Notes: generated from the letters alone by a model not told the origin. 5,949 nt of DNA from Bacteroidales bacterium UBA1064 (GCA_002316235.1 DCDD01000044.1:1-5949), one strand, 5' to 3'. Positions 1 to 5,949 are shown, counted from the stretch's first letter. Numbers and translations are program-made.

Positions 1-38
1 GTTCTGGAATCCGCCGGTAGGCGGACAAGTTCTGGAAT
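1..38. repeat. Direct repeat GTTCTGGAAT flanking a small GC-rich hairpin
   Basis: The 10-mer GTTCTGGAAT occurs at 1-10 and again at 29-38. Between the copies lies a perfect inverted repeat: TCCGCC (10-15), loop GGTA (16-19), GGCGGA (20-25). A shorter echo, GTTCTG, occurs at 63-68. Compact TCCGCC/GGCGGA palindromes recur between genes in many Bacteroidota genomes, so this may be one copy of a dispersed intergenic element or the end of a larger one cut by the window edge. The hairpin has no following T-run, so it does not look like a standard intrinsic terminator for an upstream gene. The sequence structure is certain; its meaning is inferred. Confidence 0.5.
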
Positions 39-63
39 TTGAAATCCTTTATCCTTTCCTTCG

Positions 64-93
64 TTCTGAGGAGGTAATTTTTTCATACATTTG
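64..93 (+). promoter_or_regulatory. Candidate Bacteroidota sigma-ABfr promoter for the DUF4293 gene
   Basis: TACATTTG at 86-93 matches the Bacteroidota -7 consensus TAnnTTTG exactly. A weak -33 candidate, TTCTG, lies at 64-68, 17 bp upstream. Transcription would start near 99-102, leaving a leader of about 20-25 nt before the ATG at 123. No Shine-Dalgarno sequence lies just before that ATG, as is usual in this phylum. The GAGGAGG at 68-74 is too far upstream of the ATG (48 bp) to serve it. Confidence 0.45.
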
Positions 94-122
94 TCTAAAA
101 CTACTTTTAAGCATATTCAGCC

Positions 123-587
123 ATGATACAGAGAATACAATCGCTTTACCTCCTAATATCTGCAATTTTACTGGCATTTTTCTTTTTCATGCCATACGCC
201 CATTACGCTGTTGGGCCACAGGAGGTTAAAATTTCGCTTAGCGCATCGGGTTTAGGTCAGGATGGTTCAGTAGTGGAGAACCTACCTAAACTTTGGGCAG
301 TCCTTGCTTTGGTCATACTGGCTTTTACCGCTACCCTGGTAACCATATTCCTCTTTAAAAAAAGAAAACTGCAGGCAAGGTTGTGCATTTTCAACATCGT
401 GCTTCTGATTGGCTTGCAGGGCTTGCTATTTTATATTGCTAAAGCTGTGGAGCAAAGGCTAATGGCACCCCCATCGTATGGCTTGATATTCATTTTCCCC
501 TTGGTTTGCGCCATTTTCACCTACCTTGCCTACCGGGCAATTGCTAAGGACGAAGCCCTTATACGCTCGCTTGACCGGCTACGCTAA
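123..587 (+). CDS. DUF4293 family integral membrane protein
   Basis: A 154-residue protein of unknown function, predicted to sit in the inner membrane. Four hydrophobic segments are visible at about residues 8-30, 56-78, 86-107 and 118-140. A polar loop of about 25 residues (31-55) separates the first two, and a basic KKRK cluster follows the second. The opening MIQRIQSLYLL and the closing segment with KDEALIRSLDRLR match the conserved ends of the Bacteroidota DUF4293 family as I know it, and the length is about normal, so the gene looks complete. The ATG at 123 is chosen because it gives the canonical MIQRIQ start and follows a good -7 box by about 30 bp. Its last 9 bp overlap the end of the convergent transporter gene. 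Family assignment is confident; no biochemical role is known to me and none is proposed. Confidence 0.88.
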   Translation: MIQRIQSLYLLISAILLAFFFFMPYAHYAVGPQEVKISLSASGLGQDGSVVENLPKLWAVLALVILAFTATLVTIFLFKKRKLQARLCIFNIVLLIGLQGLLFYIAKAVEQRLMAPPSYGLIFIFPLVCAIFTYLAYRAIAKDEALIRSLDRLR

Positions 588-1772
588 CTTATTCATTCTG
601 GTTGCCAGCATCAGGTAGATGGCGGTTATGAATGCCGCTAAGCCCGAAATAACGAAAACAGTTGATGCTCCAAACTTAGTCCAGATTAACCCGGCCATGC
701 TGCTGGCTAAAAGAGTTGCCACGCTCTGGAATCCGGTGTAGAATCCTATAGCGGTTGCCGTGCTTTCGCCAGGCACAATGTTAGTTATCCAAGCCTTTGA
801 AACGCCTTCGGTTGCGGCTGCATAGAATGCATATAATCCAAAGAGCAGCAGGAACATGTGTAGCTTGTCTGCAAATCCAAAGAGCAGGTAAACCAGGCCG
901 AACACCGATACGCCAAAGATCATTATCCGCTTCATGCCAAACTTATCGGCCAGCCAACCCATGGGGTAGGCAAGCAGCGCATAGAGCAGGTTGTAGAATA
1001 TGTAGAGCGAAATCATGTTGGCATCAGAGAACCCTTTCTCCTTAACCATGAGGAGCAGAAAGGCATCGGAGCTGTTGAAAAGGGTAAAAAACAGCAGGCC
1101 TACCACCAGGTAGCGAAAAGCTTTGGGAGAATGCCCCCAGTACTTTACAAAAGAAAAAAATCCCTTACCCTGAACAGGATTAACCTGTTGGTTACTTGTT
1201 TCTGGTTTCTTCTTATCCTTTAGTAAGAGGGTAAGCGAAACTGCCACCAGACCTGGAGCAAAGGCTATCAGGAAAAGCGTGCTGTAGTTTTGAGGGTAGA
1301 AGTGCAGGTATATAAGCGCAGCAATAGGCCCAATAGCTGCTCCAAGAGTATCCATGCCCCGATGAAACCCAAATACCTTCCCCTTTGTTTCCCTGGTGGA
1401 CTCGTCGCTGAGCAGGGCGTCGCGGGCGCTGGTTCGTATGCCCTTTCCAAGCCTGTCGAGTGTTCGAGCACCAAATATCCAAATCGGCCAGGTGAAAACG
1501 GCCATCAGGGGCTTGGAGATGGCGCTAAGGGTGTAGCCCCACCTTATAAAGGGTACTCGCGTCCCCAACCTGTCGGAAAGATGCCCGAAGTAGCCCTTGC
1601 TTATTCCAGCTGTGGCCTCAGCCAACCCTTCAAGAATACCAATCAGCAAAACCGAAAACCCAATGGACTTGAGAAAAACCGGCATTATTGGGTAAAGCAT
1701 TTCGCTGGCTATATCCGTAAACAGGCTTACCAGCGAAAGCATCACGATGGTACGGGTTAGAAACTTTTTCAT
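579..1772 (-). CDS. MFS transporter, substrate unknown
   Basis: A 397-residue, 12-helix major facilitator superfamily permease of the inner membrane; the length is normal for the family. Two pseudo-symmetrical halves are visible, split by a charged central loop at about 185-215 (DKKKPE onward). The helix 2-3 loop of each half carries the MFS motif A: GHLSDRLGTR at 63-72 and GWLADKFGMKR at 272-282. Other conserved-looking polar stretches are FTDIASEMLYP in helix 1 (18-28), RTLDRLGKGIRTSARDALLSD (positions 103-123, key residues D106, R107, R113, R117 and D118), FGFHRGMDTLGAAIGP (134-149), and NSSDAF in helix 7 (233-238). Buried acidic residues (D19, E24, E49, D236) would suit proton-coupled transport, but the substrate cannot be read from the sequence; efflux or uptake are both possible. 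The ATG at 1772 gives a natural MKKF start just before helix 1. The gene is divergent from the peptidase and convergent with DUF4293, so no operon partner is visible. Confidence 0.88.
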   Translation of the reverse strand: MKKFLTRTIVMLSLVSLFTDIASEMLYPIMPVFLKSIGFSVLLIGILEGLAEATAGISKGYFGHLSDRLGTRVPFIRWGYTLSAISKPLMAVFTWPIWIFGARTLDRLGKGIRTSARDALLSDESTRETKGKVFGFHRGMDTLGAAIGPIAALIYLHFYPQNYSTLFLIAFAPGLVAVSLTLLLKDKKKPETSNQQVNPVQGKGFFSFVKYWGHSPKAFRYLVVGLLFFTLFNSSDAFLLLMVKEKGFSDANMISLYIFYNLLYALLAYPMGWLADKFGMKRIMIFGVSVFGLVYLLFGFADKLHMFLLLFGLYAFYAAATEGVSKAWITNIVPGESTATAIGFYTGFQSVATLLASSMAGLIWTKFGASTVFVISGLAAFITAIYLMLATRMNKLA

Positions 1773-1796
1773 GCAGAGTAGGTTAAATTAAATATC

Positions 1797-1830
1797 CAAA
1801 GAATAATTAGCAGCTAGCTAAACCTCAGAA
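1797..1830 (-). promoter_or_regulatory. Weak candidate promoter for the MFS gene
   Basis: On the minus strand, TATTCTTTG (1805-1797) resembles the -7 box TAnnTTTG with one extra base in the spacer. TTCTG (1830-1826), 20 bp upstream, could stand in for the -33 box. The position is sensible, about 25 bp before the start codon at 1772. The match is imperfect, and a promoter further upstream in the 472-bp gap cannot be excluded. Confidence 0.25.
1807..1821. repeat. Palindrome TTAGC-N5-GCTAA in the MFS leader region
   Basis: TTAGC (1807-1811), AGCTA (1812-1816) and GCTAA (1817-1821) form a perfect 5-bp inverted repeat with a 5-nt centre. It falls between the two boxes of the candidate MFS promoter, a typical place for a repressor operator. 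The arms are short, so chance is a serious alternative. Confidence 0.3.
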
Positions 1831-1857
1831 CTTACTATGAATAAAAAAATAAAGAAC

Positions 1858-1872
1858 AATAATTCAATTATT
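1858..1872. repeat. 15-nt AT-only palindrome around a central C
   Basis: AATAATT (1858-1864), C (1865), AATTATT (1866-1872) is a perfect 7-bp inverted repeat around a single central base. With almost no loop it would act as a double-stranded protein-binding site rather than an RNA hairpin. It lies 86 bp upstream of the MFS start. In AT-rich DNA such palindromes also arise by chance. Confidence 0.3.
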
Positions 1873-1888
1873 TAACCATGTTGCCATC

Positions 1889-1909
1889 CTTTCCGAACAG
1901 CCCGGAAAG
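1889..1909. repeat. 7-bp hairpin CTTTCCG / CGGAAAG
   Basis: CTTTCCG (1889-1895) pairs perfectly with CGGAAAG (1903-1909) across the 7-nt loop AACAGCC. Neither strand has a following T-run, and no gene ends nearby, so it is not an obvious terminator. ATGTTGCC occurs a few bases on either side (1878-1885 and 1922-1929). It could be an operator, an RNA hairpin in a long transporter leader, or chance. Confidence 0.3.
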
Positions 1910-2168
1910 TTATTCAAACAAATGTTGCCTTGATATTCAGCTGCAGAAATTTTAATTGTTGGCATAGGAAACAGGCATTTGAACAGGTTGGCAAATACAA
2001 GATAAAAGTCCATTGGAAAGCATAAGGATAATCCTGATTGTTGGGATTTTGCATATATAAACCAGGCCAGAGAAACCGGGCAAAATGAACACTTTAGAAA
2101 AATACTTATTGAGCCAGGGCTTAATCCAGCTATAAAGTTTCAAAATATGTTAAAAAGTGAACGTTTAG

Positions 2169-2198
2169 TTTATGTAACATAAAATTTGGCTACCTTTG
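2169..2198 (+). promoter_or_regulatory. Bacteroidota-type promoter for the M16 peptidase gene
   Basis: TACCTTTG at 2191-2198 is an exact TAnnTTTG -7 box. TTTA at 2169-2172, 18 bp upstream, is one base from the -33 consensus TTTG. Transcription would start near 2204-2206, giving an A-rich leader of about 40 nt before the ATG at 2245, with no Shine-Dalgarno sequence. Both boxes and their spacing suit the phylum's primary sigma factor. Confidence 0.6.
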
Positions 2199-2244
2199 AT
2201 ATAAATTTTTACTAATAACAAAAAATTAACTTAAACATCCGGTA

Positions 2245-5064
2245 ATGAAAAAAACACGATTTTATCTATGCGCCCTGGGTATTCTACTAGGTTTTAGCGC
2301 TGGGGCTCAGGATCAGGTGAATTGGAACACCCCCATTCCTCTTGACAGGAATGTTCGGTTTGGCCAGCTGGAGAACGGCCTAACCTACTACATTAGGAAG
2401 AACACCGAACCCCAACAGCGCGCAGAATTTTTTATTGCCCAGAATGTAGGTGCAATACTTGAGGAGGATAACCAGAACGGTCTGGCACATTTTCTGGAGC
2501 ACATGGCTTTCAACGGCACCAAGCATTTTCCGGGTAAGGGTATAATCAACTACTTTGAAACGGTTGGCGTTAAGTTTGGCTTCAACATCAACGCCTTTAC
2601 CTCGCTTGACGAAACCGTTTACTACCTGTCCGATGTTCCTACCAACCGCGAGGGAATAATTGACAGCGCCCTTCTGGTGCTGCACGACTGGTCAGGATTC
2701 ATCTCGCTTGAACCCGATGAAATTGAAGCTGAACGTGGAGTTATCCGCGAGGAGTGGCGCACTGGACGTAATGCCGAACGAAGGATGTATAAACAGGTGA
2801 TGCCGGTGATTTACAAGGGATCGAAATACGCCGAGCGCGATGTTATTGGCGATATCAACGTCATCAATAACTTTAAGCATGAGGAAATTAAAAACTACTA
2901 CCACAAATGGTACCGTCCCGATTTACAATCCATCGTCATTGTTGGCGATGTTGATGTTGACCAGGTTGAGCAGAAAATCAAAACGCTGTTTGCCGACATA
3001 CCCAAACGGGAGAATCCGGACGTTAGACCTTTCTTCGAGTTACCCGATAACGACGAGCCGTTAATCGGCATTGCGTCCGACCCCGAAGCCCGCAACACCA
3101 TCCTCACCGTTTACTACAAGCATCAGGCAGTTCCCAAAAACGAAAAAAATCTCGGCTACGTTCGGGAGCAAATGATCCAAAAGCTGGCAACTTCCATGAT
3201 TTCTGCCCGGCTGAATGAAATTACCCAGAAACCTAACCCTCCCTTTGTTTTTGCCGCTTCCGATATGGGGAACATGGTTCGGACCAAAAGCGCCCTGATG
3301 TTCTATGCTGCTCTACGTAACGACGCCATGATTGATGGCATTAAGGGATTAATACGCGAGGCTGAACGGGTTAAGCAGTTTGGTTTCACGGCTACCGAGT
3401 TCGACAGGGCTAAATCGGACTACATGCGCGGGTTAGAAAACGAGCTGAAGGAAAAGGATAAGCAGAAGAATCAGAAGTATGTTTGGGAGGCTATTAACAA
3501 CTTTCTGGAAGGGGAGCCCATGCCGGGCATTGAATTTGAATTCATGCTTGCAAACGGGCTTGTTCCTACCATTACCCTTGAAGAGATCAACGCCTACATT
3601 GCCAGTATGGTTACCGATAAGAATGTTGCGTTAACCCTTATGGCACCGAAAAAGGATGATATTCAGCTGCCAAGCGAGGAGGCCATTCTGGCTGCTGTTA
3701 AAGAGGTAAAATCCGAAACTTTGCAGGCATACGTTGATAACGTGGTGATGAAACCTCTGGTTGAAAGCATTCCTACTCCAGGTCAAATAAAGAAGGTAAA
3801 CGACAAAAACATCTTTGGCACCACGGAGCTTACGCTCTCCAACGGAGTTAAAGTAATTCTTAAACCTACCGACTTCAAAGAAGACGAGGTTAAACTGGAT
3901 GCCTTCAGCAAGGGAGGCTTGTCGCTGGCCGATTTAGCAACGCTACCATCTGCTACCCTGGCTACCGATATGGTTGTAAATGCTGGCGTGGGTGAGTTTT
4001 CGAGCGTTGACCTCGAAAAGCTGCTTGCAGGTAAAATGGTTCGGGTTAACCCGGTATTTGGAGAGGATTTCGAAGGATTTCAGGGAAGCGCATCTCCAAA
4101 GGATTTTGAAACCATGCTCCAGCTGGTTTACCTTTACATGACGGCTCCCCGTCAGGACCAGGAGAACTTCAACACGTATTTAGACAGGCTAAAGGCATTT
4201 TTTGCAAATGCCGCTGCCGATCCCAGAATGGCTTTCCGTGATAGTGTTAACACTGCCATGGCTAACCATAACCCTAGGGTTATGCCGATAAATACTGATT
4301 TTCTGAGTAAGGTTGATTTCAACAAGTGCTACAGCTTCTACCGCGACCGGTTTGCCGATGCTTCCGATTTCACCTTTATTTTTACCGGCAACATCAACGT
4401 GGATGAAGCTAAAGCGCTCACAGCCAAGTATCTTGGTGCACTACCTGTAGTTAAGCGAAAGGATATTCCCAGGGACAACGGTGTTAGACCGCCCAAGGGA
4501 AAGGTGCAAAACTACTTCACCAAACCCATGCAAACTGCTAAATCATCAGTGTTTGTAGGATTTACCGGTAATGCCGAGTATAACCTCAAAAACCATGTGA
4601 TGGCCGAATACCTTACCTCTATTCTTCGCACACGCTACCTTGAAGAAATTCGTGAAAAGGAAGGCGGCACCTACGGCGTAGGCGTAAATATCAGCATTGA
4701 TAACTTTCCAACCCAGTCATTTACTGCCGGCATCCAGTTTGACACCGATCCCAAGCTTCGCGATAAGCTCATTGGAATTGTGTATGCCGAAATTGAAAAG
4801 ATTAAGCAGAATGGCCCTACTCCCGACGACCTTAATAAAACAAAGGAATTCCTGATGAAGGAGTACGAGCAAAACCAAAGAGAAAACAGCTACTGGTCCG
4901 ATGCCATTAGGATGAAGTATGAGGATGGCGTTGATTTTAGTACGGAATACCTCAACGTGGTGAAATCAACCAGCGTGGAGAGTCTAAAGGACTTTGCACA
5001 GAAGCTATTCAACCAAAACAATGTGGTTGAGGTTGTTATGACATCCGAAGAGGCACAAAAATAG
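2245..5064 (+). CDS. Secreted M16 (insulinase/pitrilysin) zinc metallopeptidase, PqqL-like
   Basis: A complete 939-residue M16 peptidase, close in length to E. coli PqqL (about 930). Residues 1-21 form a signal peptide: basic MKKTR, a hydrophobic core, then a likely signal peptidase I cut after SAGA before QDQ. There is no lipobox, so the product is probably soluble in the periplasm. The catalytic HFLEH at 82-86 gives zinc ligands H82 and H86 and catalytic base E85. The third ligand, E163 (in EAERGVIREEWR), sits exactly 77 residues after H86, fitting HxxEH-X76-E. NAFTSLDETVYYLSDVP (116-132) is also typical. The protein is a tandem of two M16 halves joined near 500-525; the second half (from about 525) has no HxxEH, as expected for the non-catalytic half, but keeps the R/Y motif (R803 and Y810 in IREKEGGTYG). 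The likely role is cleaving peptides into the closed chamber; the substrate is unknown. A good promoter precedes it and a terminator follows at 22 bp, so it is probably transcribed alone. Despite the family name, no PQQ biosynthesis genes are present. Confidence 0.95.
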   Translation: MKKTRFYLCALGILLGFSAGAQDQVNWNTPIPLDRNVRFGQLENGLTYYIRKNTEPQQRAEFFIAQNVGAILEEDNQNGLAHFLEHMAFNGTKHFPGKGIINYFETVGVKFGFNINAFTSLDETVYYLSDVPTNREGIIDSALLVLHDWSGFISLEPDEIEAERGVIREEWRTGRNAERRMYKQVMPVIYKGSKYAERDVIGDINVINNFKHEEIKNYYHKWYRPDLQSIVIVGDVDVDQVEQKIKTLFADIPKRENPDVRPFFELPDNDEPLIGIASDPEARNTILTVYYKHQAVPKNEKNLGYVREQMIQKLATSMISARLNEITQKPNPPFVFAASDMGNMVRTKSALMFYAALRNDAMIDGIKGLIREAERVKQFGFTATEFDRAKSDYMRGLENELKEKDKQKNQKYVWEAINNFLEGEPMPGIEFEFMLANGLVPTITLEEINAYIASMVTDKNVALTLMAPKKDDIQLPSEEAILAAVKEVKSETLQAYVDNVVMKPLVESIPTPGQIKKVNDKNIFGTTELTLSNGVKVILKPTDFKEDEVKLDAFSKGGLSLADLATLPSATLATDMVVNAGVGEFSSVDLEKLLAGKMVRVNPVFGEDFEGFQGSASPKDFETMLQLVYLYMTAPRQDQENFNTYLDRLKAFFANAAADPRMAFRDSVNTAMANHNPRVMPINTDFLSKVDFNKCYSFYRDRFADASDFTFIFTGNINVDEAKALTAKYLGALPVVKRKDIPRDNGVRPPKGKVQNYFTKPMQTAKSSVFVGFTGNAEYNLKNHVMAEYLTSILRTRYLEEIREKEGGTYGVGVNISIDNFPTQSFTAGIQFDTDPKLRDKLIGIVYAEIEKIKQNGPTPDDLNKTKEFLMKEYEQNQRENSYWSDAIRMKYEDGVDFSTEYLNVVKSTSVESLKDFAQKLFNQNNVVEVVMTSEEAQK

Positions 5065-5086
5065 CAACACCTAGTACTTGAAATGG

Positions 5087-5120
5087 AGAAAAGACGCTTA
5101 AACAGGCGTCTTTTCTTTTT
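5087..5120 (+). terminator. Intrinsic terminator after the M16 gene
   Basis: AGAAAAGACGC (5087-5097) and GCGTCTTTTCT (5106-5116) form a perfect 11-bp stem with an 8-nt loop TTAAACAG, and the stem runs straight into TTTTT (5116-5120). It starts 22 bp after the peptidase stop codon. Because the outer stem is A-rich on one side and T-rich on the other, it may also stop transcription of the convergent serine hydrolase gene ending at 5215, though less efficiently. Confidence 0.88.
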
Positions 5121-5173
5121 AGTCATTATAAAGAACAGATAATTTAAGGGGCTACTTTGAGCGTACACCATGC

Positions 5174-5203
5174 TTCGCAATCTTTCATTTTTCAGATTGT
5201 GAG
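5174..5203. repeat. Hairpin just past the serine hydrolase stop codon
   Basis: On the plus strand, CAATCT (5178-5183) pairs with AGATTG (5194-5199) across a 10-nt loop. Pairing continues outward as G5177-T5200 (wobble), C5176-G5201, T5175-A5202 and T5174-G5203 (wobble). It lies 12 bp beyond the end of the minus-strand serine hydrolase gene, where a terminator or 3'-protecting hairpin is expected, but neither strand shows a T-run after it. Its role is uncertain. Confidence 0.35.
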
Positions 5204-5214
5204 TTGGCTACCCC

Positions 5215-5949
5215 TCATTTTGCTACCCCAATAGCCCTGTAAAAAACATCGTGAATTCTGGTGCGGATATTCATTTCGGCCAACTTGGTATTCGAAGCAT
5301 CGGGGTAAACCCTGTTCGAAAGGAAAATATAAACCAACCCATTCACCGGATCAGCCCAGACGGTTGTTCCGGTAAATCCGGTGTGTCCAAAGCTTTGCGA
5401 AGAGGCCAAACTTCCGGCTGGTGATGGACCCTCTGATGCGGGTTTGTCAAATCCAAGAGAGCGTCTATTATCGCTGCTGTTGCCCTCAATTGGGGCTGTG
5501 GTGAATTGCTCCACAGTGCCCGGACGGAAAAAGCGTTCACCCCCATAAGTTCCGTCCTGCAGGAACATCTGCATTAGCTTAGCCAGGTCATTGGCAGTGG
5601 AGAAGATGCCGGCATGTCCCGATACCCCGCCCAGCATGGCTGCTGCCGGATCGTGCACATCGCCCCATACCAGCTGACGTCGGAAAATCAAATCCACCTC
5701 CGTTGGAACAATTCTGTCCCGGTCAAAACGGGTTAAAGGCTTGAAGAGCGTGTAGCTCATTCCCAACCGGCTGTAGAATTTATCCTCGCAGTATCGGTCA
5801 ATACCCGTCTGGGTTATGCCCTCAACCACCCGCTGCAGGTACATAAACCCTAAGTCGCTATAAACGTACTTGCCGGGTTGGGAGAGTTCTGAGCGGTTAA
5901 TGGCGCTAAAAATGGTATCGGCCATGAAGTAGGCAGAGTATAGTCCTTC
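5215..5949 (-). CDS. Serine hydrolase (beta-lactamase/PBP-like) domain, C-terminal part; gene runs off the window
   Basis: The frame is open to the window edge, so only the last 244 residues are visible (reading EGLYSAYFMADTIFSA at the cut). The ATG at 5925 is an internal methionine, not a start. The visible part is the second half of a serine beta-lactamase/DD-peptidase fold (Pfam Beta-lactamase type). KYVYSDLGFMYL contains the second active-site motif YSD (codons 5862-5854, the equivalent of Y-x-N). HTGFTGT contains the third motif HTG (codons 5385-5377, the equivalent of KTG). The nucleophile motif SxxK should lie upstream, outside the window. WGDVHDPAAAMLGG, then GHAGIFSTANDLAKLMQMFL, and the end YIFLSNRVYPDA followed by RTRIHDVFYRAI resemble the C-terminus of Bacteroidota proteins with a GH3 beta-N-acetylglucosaminidase domain fused to a beta-lactamase domain, which makes a cell-wall or muropeptide role plausible. 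A stand-alone esterase-like serine hydrolase is the alternative. It converges with the M16 gene. Confidence 0.85.
   Translation of the reverse strand, partial: EGLYSAYFMADTIFSAINRSELSQPGKYVYSDLGFMYLQRVVEGITQTGIDRYCEDKFYSRLGMSYTLFKPLTRFDRDRIVPTEVDLIFRRQLVWGDVHDPAAAMLGGVSGHAGIFSTANDLAKLMQMFLQDGTYGGERFFRPGTVEQFTTAPIEGNSSDNRRSLGFDKPASEGPSPAGSLASSQSFGHTGFTGTTVWADPVNGLVYIFLSNRVYPDASNTKLAEMNIRTRIHDVFYRAIGVAK

Larger units (their letters stand above)
1773..2168. other. AT-rich intergenic region with no supported gene
   Basis: This is most of the 472-bp gap between the divergent MFS and peptidase genes. I see no tRNA, rRNA or recognisable small-RNA signature. It holds a weak minus-strand promoter near 1800, three short inverted repeats (1807-1821, 1858-1872, 1889-1909), and an 8-bp direct repeat ATGTTGCC (1878-1885 and 1922-1929) on either side of the third. 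A stop-free plus-strand stretch at 2006-2179 reads like degraded protein but has no usable start. The gap is longer than two divergent promoters need, which leaves room for regulation or a decayed gene. Confidence 0.6.

Noticed and set aside
68..126. GAGGAGG (68-74) as ribosome binding site for a tiny leader peptide whose TGA overlaps the DUF4293 ATG
   Set aside because: The only possible starts are ATA or TTG, the peptide would be about 11-14 residues with no regulatory codon pattern, and the GAGGAGG lies upstream of the better-supported -7 box, so it would not be transcribed from it.
2..225. Frame open from the left edge through the start of the DUF4293 gene, as a possible end of an upstream gene
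   Set aside because: It would have to encode the hairpin repeat and overlap about 100 bp of DUF4293 in another frame. Its translation looks like nothing I recognise, and the promoter-like elements there fit non-coding DNA better.
797..1045. 82-codon plus-strand ORF antisense to the MFS gene
   Set aside because: Arginine- and cysteine-rich shadow translation with no family resemblance, promoter or ribosome binding site.
1290..1760. 156-codon plus-strand ORF inside the MFS gene
   Set aside because: It is fully antisense to a well-supported transporter, has no recognisable motifs, and is rich in the residue patterns expected from reading the opposite strand of a membrane protein gene.
1952..2143. 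63-codon minus-strand ORF in the intergenic region
   Set aside because: It starts with TTG (2143-2141), has no promoter or ribosome binding site, no family resemblance, and is within the length expected by chance. The opposite strand reads at least as much like protein.
2380..3107. Several 69-101 codon ORFs overlapping the 5' part of the peptidase gene on both strands
   Set aside because: All are shadows of the M16 gene, whose motifs and codon phase are unambiguous.
4890..5180. 96-codon minus-strand ORF across the end of the peptidase gene and the terminator
   Set aside because: It reads through the terminator hairpin and is antisense to conserved M16 sequence; its start region has no promoter-like signal.
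1..5949. Search for a defence system, CRISPR array, phage genes, IS ends, tRNA or rRNA
   Set aside because: No regularly spaced repeats, transposase or integrase, cloverleaf-like sequence or known effector domains were seen; the genes look like ordinary chromosomal genes.

Overview
The window looks like a chromosomal segment of a Bacteroidota bacterium, probably Bacteroidales or a relative. The evidence is a DUF4293 membrane protein (a family essentially confined to that phylum), near-perfect TAnnTTTG -7 promoter boxes upstream of two genes, no Shine-Dalgarno motif at the expected distance from any visible start, and a PqqL-like M16 peptidase and a serine hydrolase of types common in the phylum. 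The genus cannot be told from the sequence alone.

Layout. Bases 1-122 are non-coding and hold a short direct repeat around a small GC-rich hairpin, then a promoter-like element. Bases 123-587 (+) encode a four-helix DUF4293 protein. It converges with, and overlaps by 9 bp, a 12-helix major facilitator superfamily (MFS) transporter on the minus strand (579-1772). A 472-bp AT-rich intergenic region (1773-2244) separates the divergent transporter and peptidase genes. It carries candidate promoters for both, three short inverted repeats and a weak coding-like stretch. Bases 2245-5064 (+) encode a complete secreted M16 zinc metallopeptidase, followed 22 bp later by a strong intrinsic terminator (5087-5120). 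From the right edge, a minus-strand gene enters the window and ends at 5215. Only its C-terminal 244 residues are visible. They form a penicillin-binding/class C beta-lactamase-type serine hydrolase domain that is probably the end of a larger protein, possibly the GH3-beta-lactamase fusion known in Bacteroidota.

The four genes alternate in orientation (+, -, +, -), so no operon is visible and no shared pathway is evident. A loose theme is the cell envelope: two inner-membrane proteins, one periplasmic protease and one probable periplasmic cell-wall or peptide hydrolase. I found no phage, IS element, CRISPR array, RNA gene or defence system, and no convincing previously undescribed system. The points worth a second look are modest: the 5' repeat, the convergent gene overlap, the palindromes in the intergenic region, a possible gene remnant there, and the unseen N-terminal part of the serine hydrolase.
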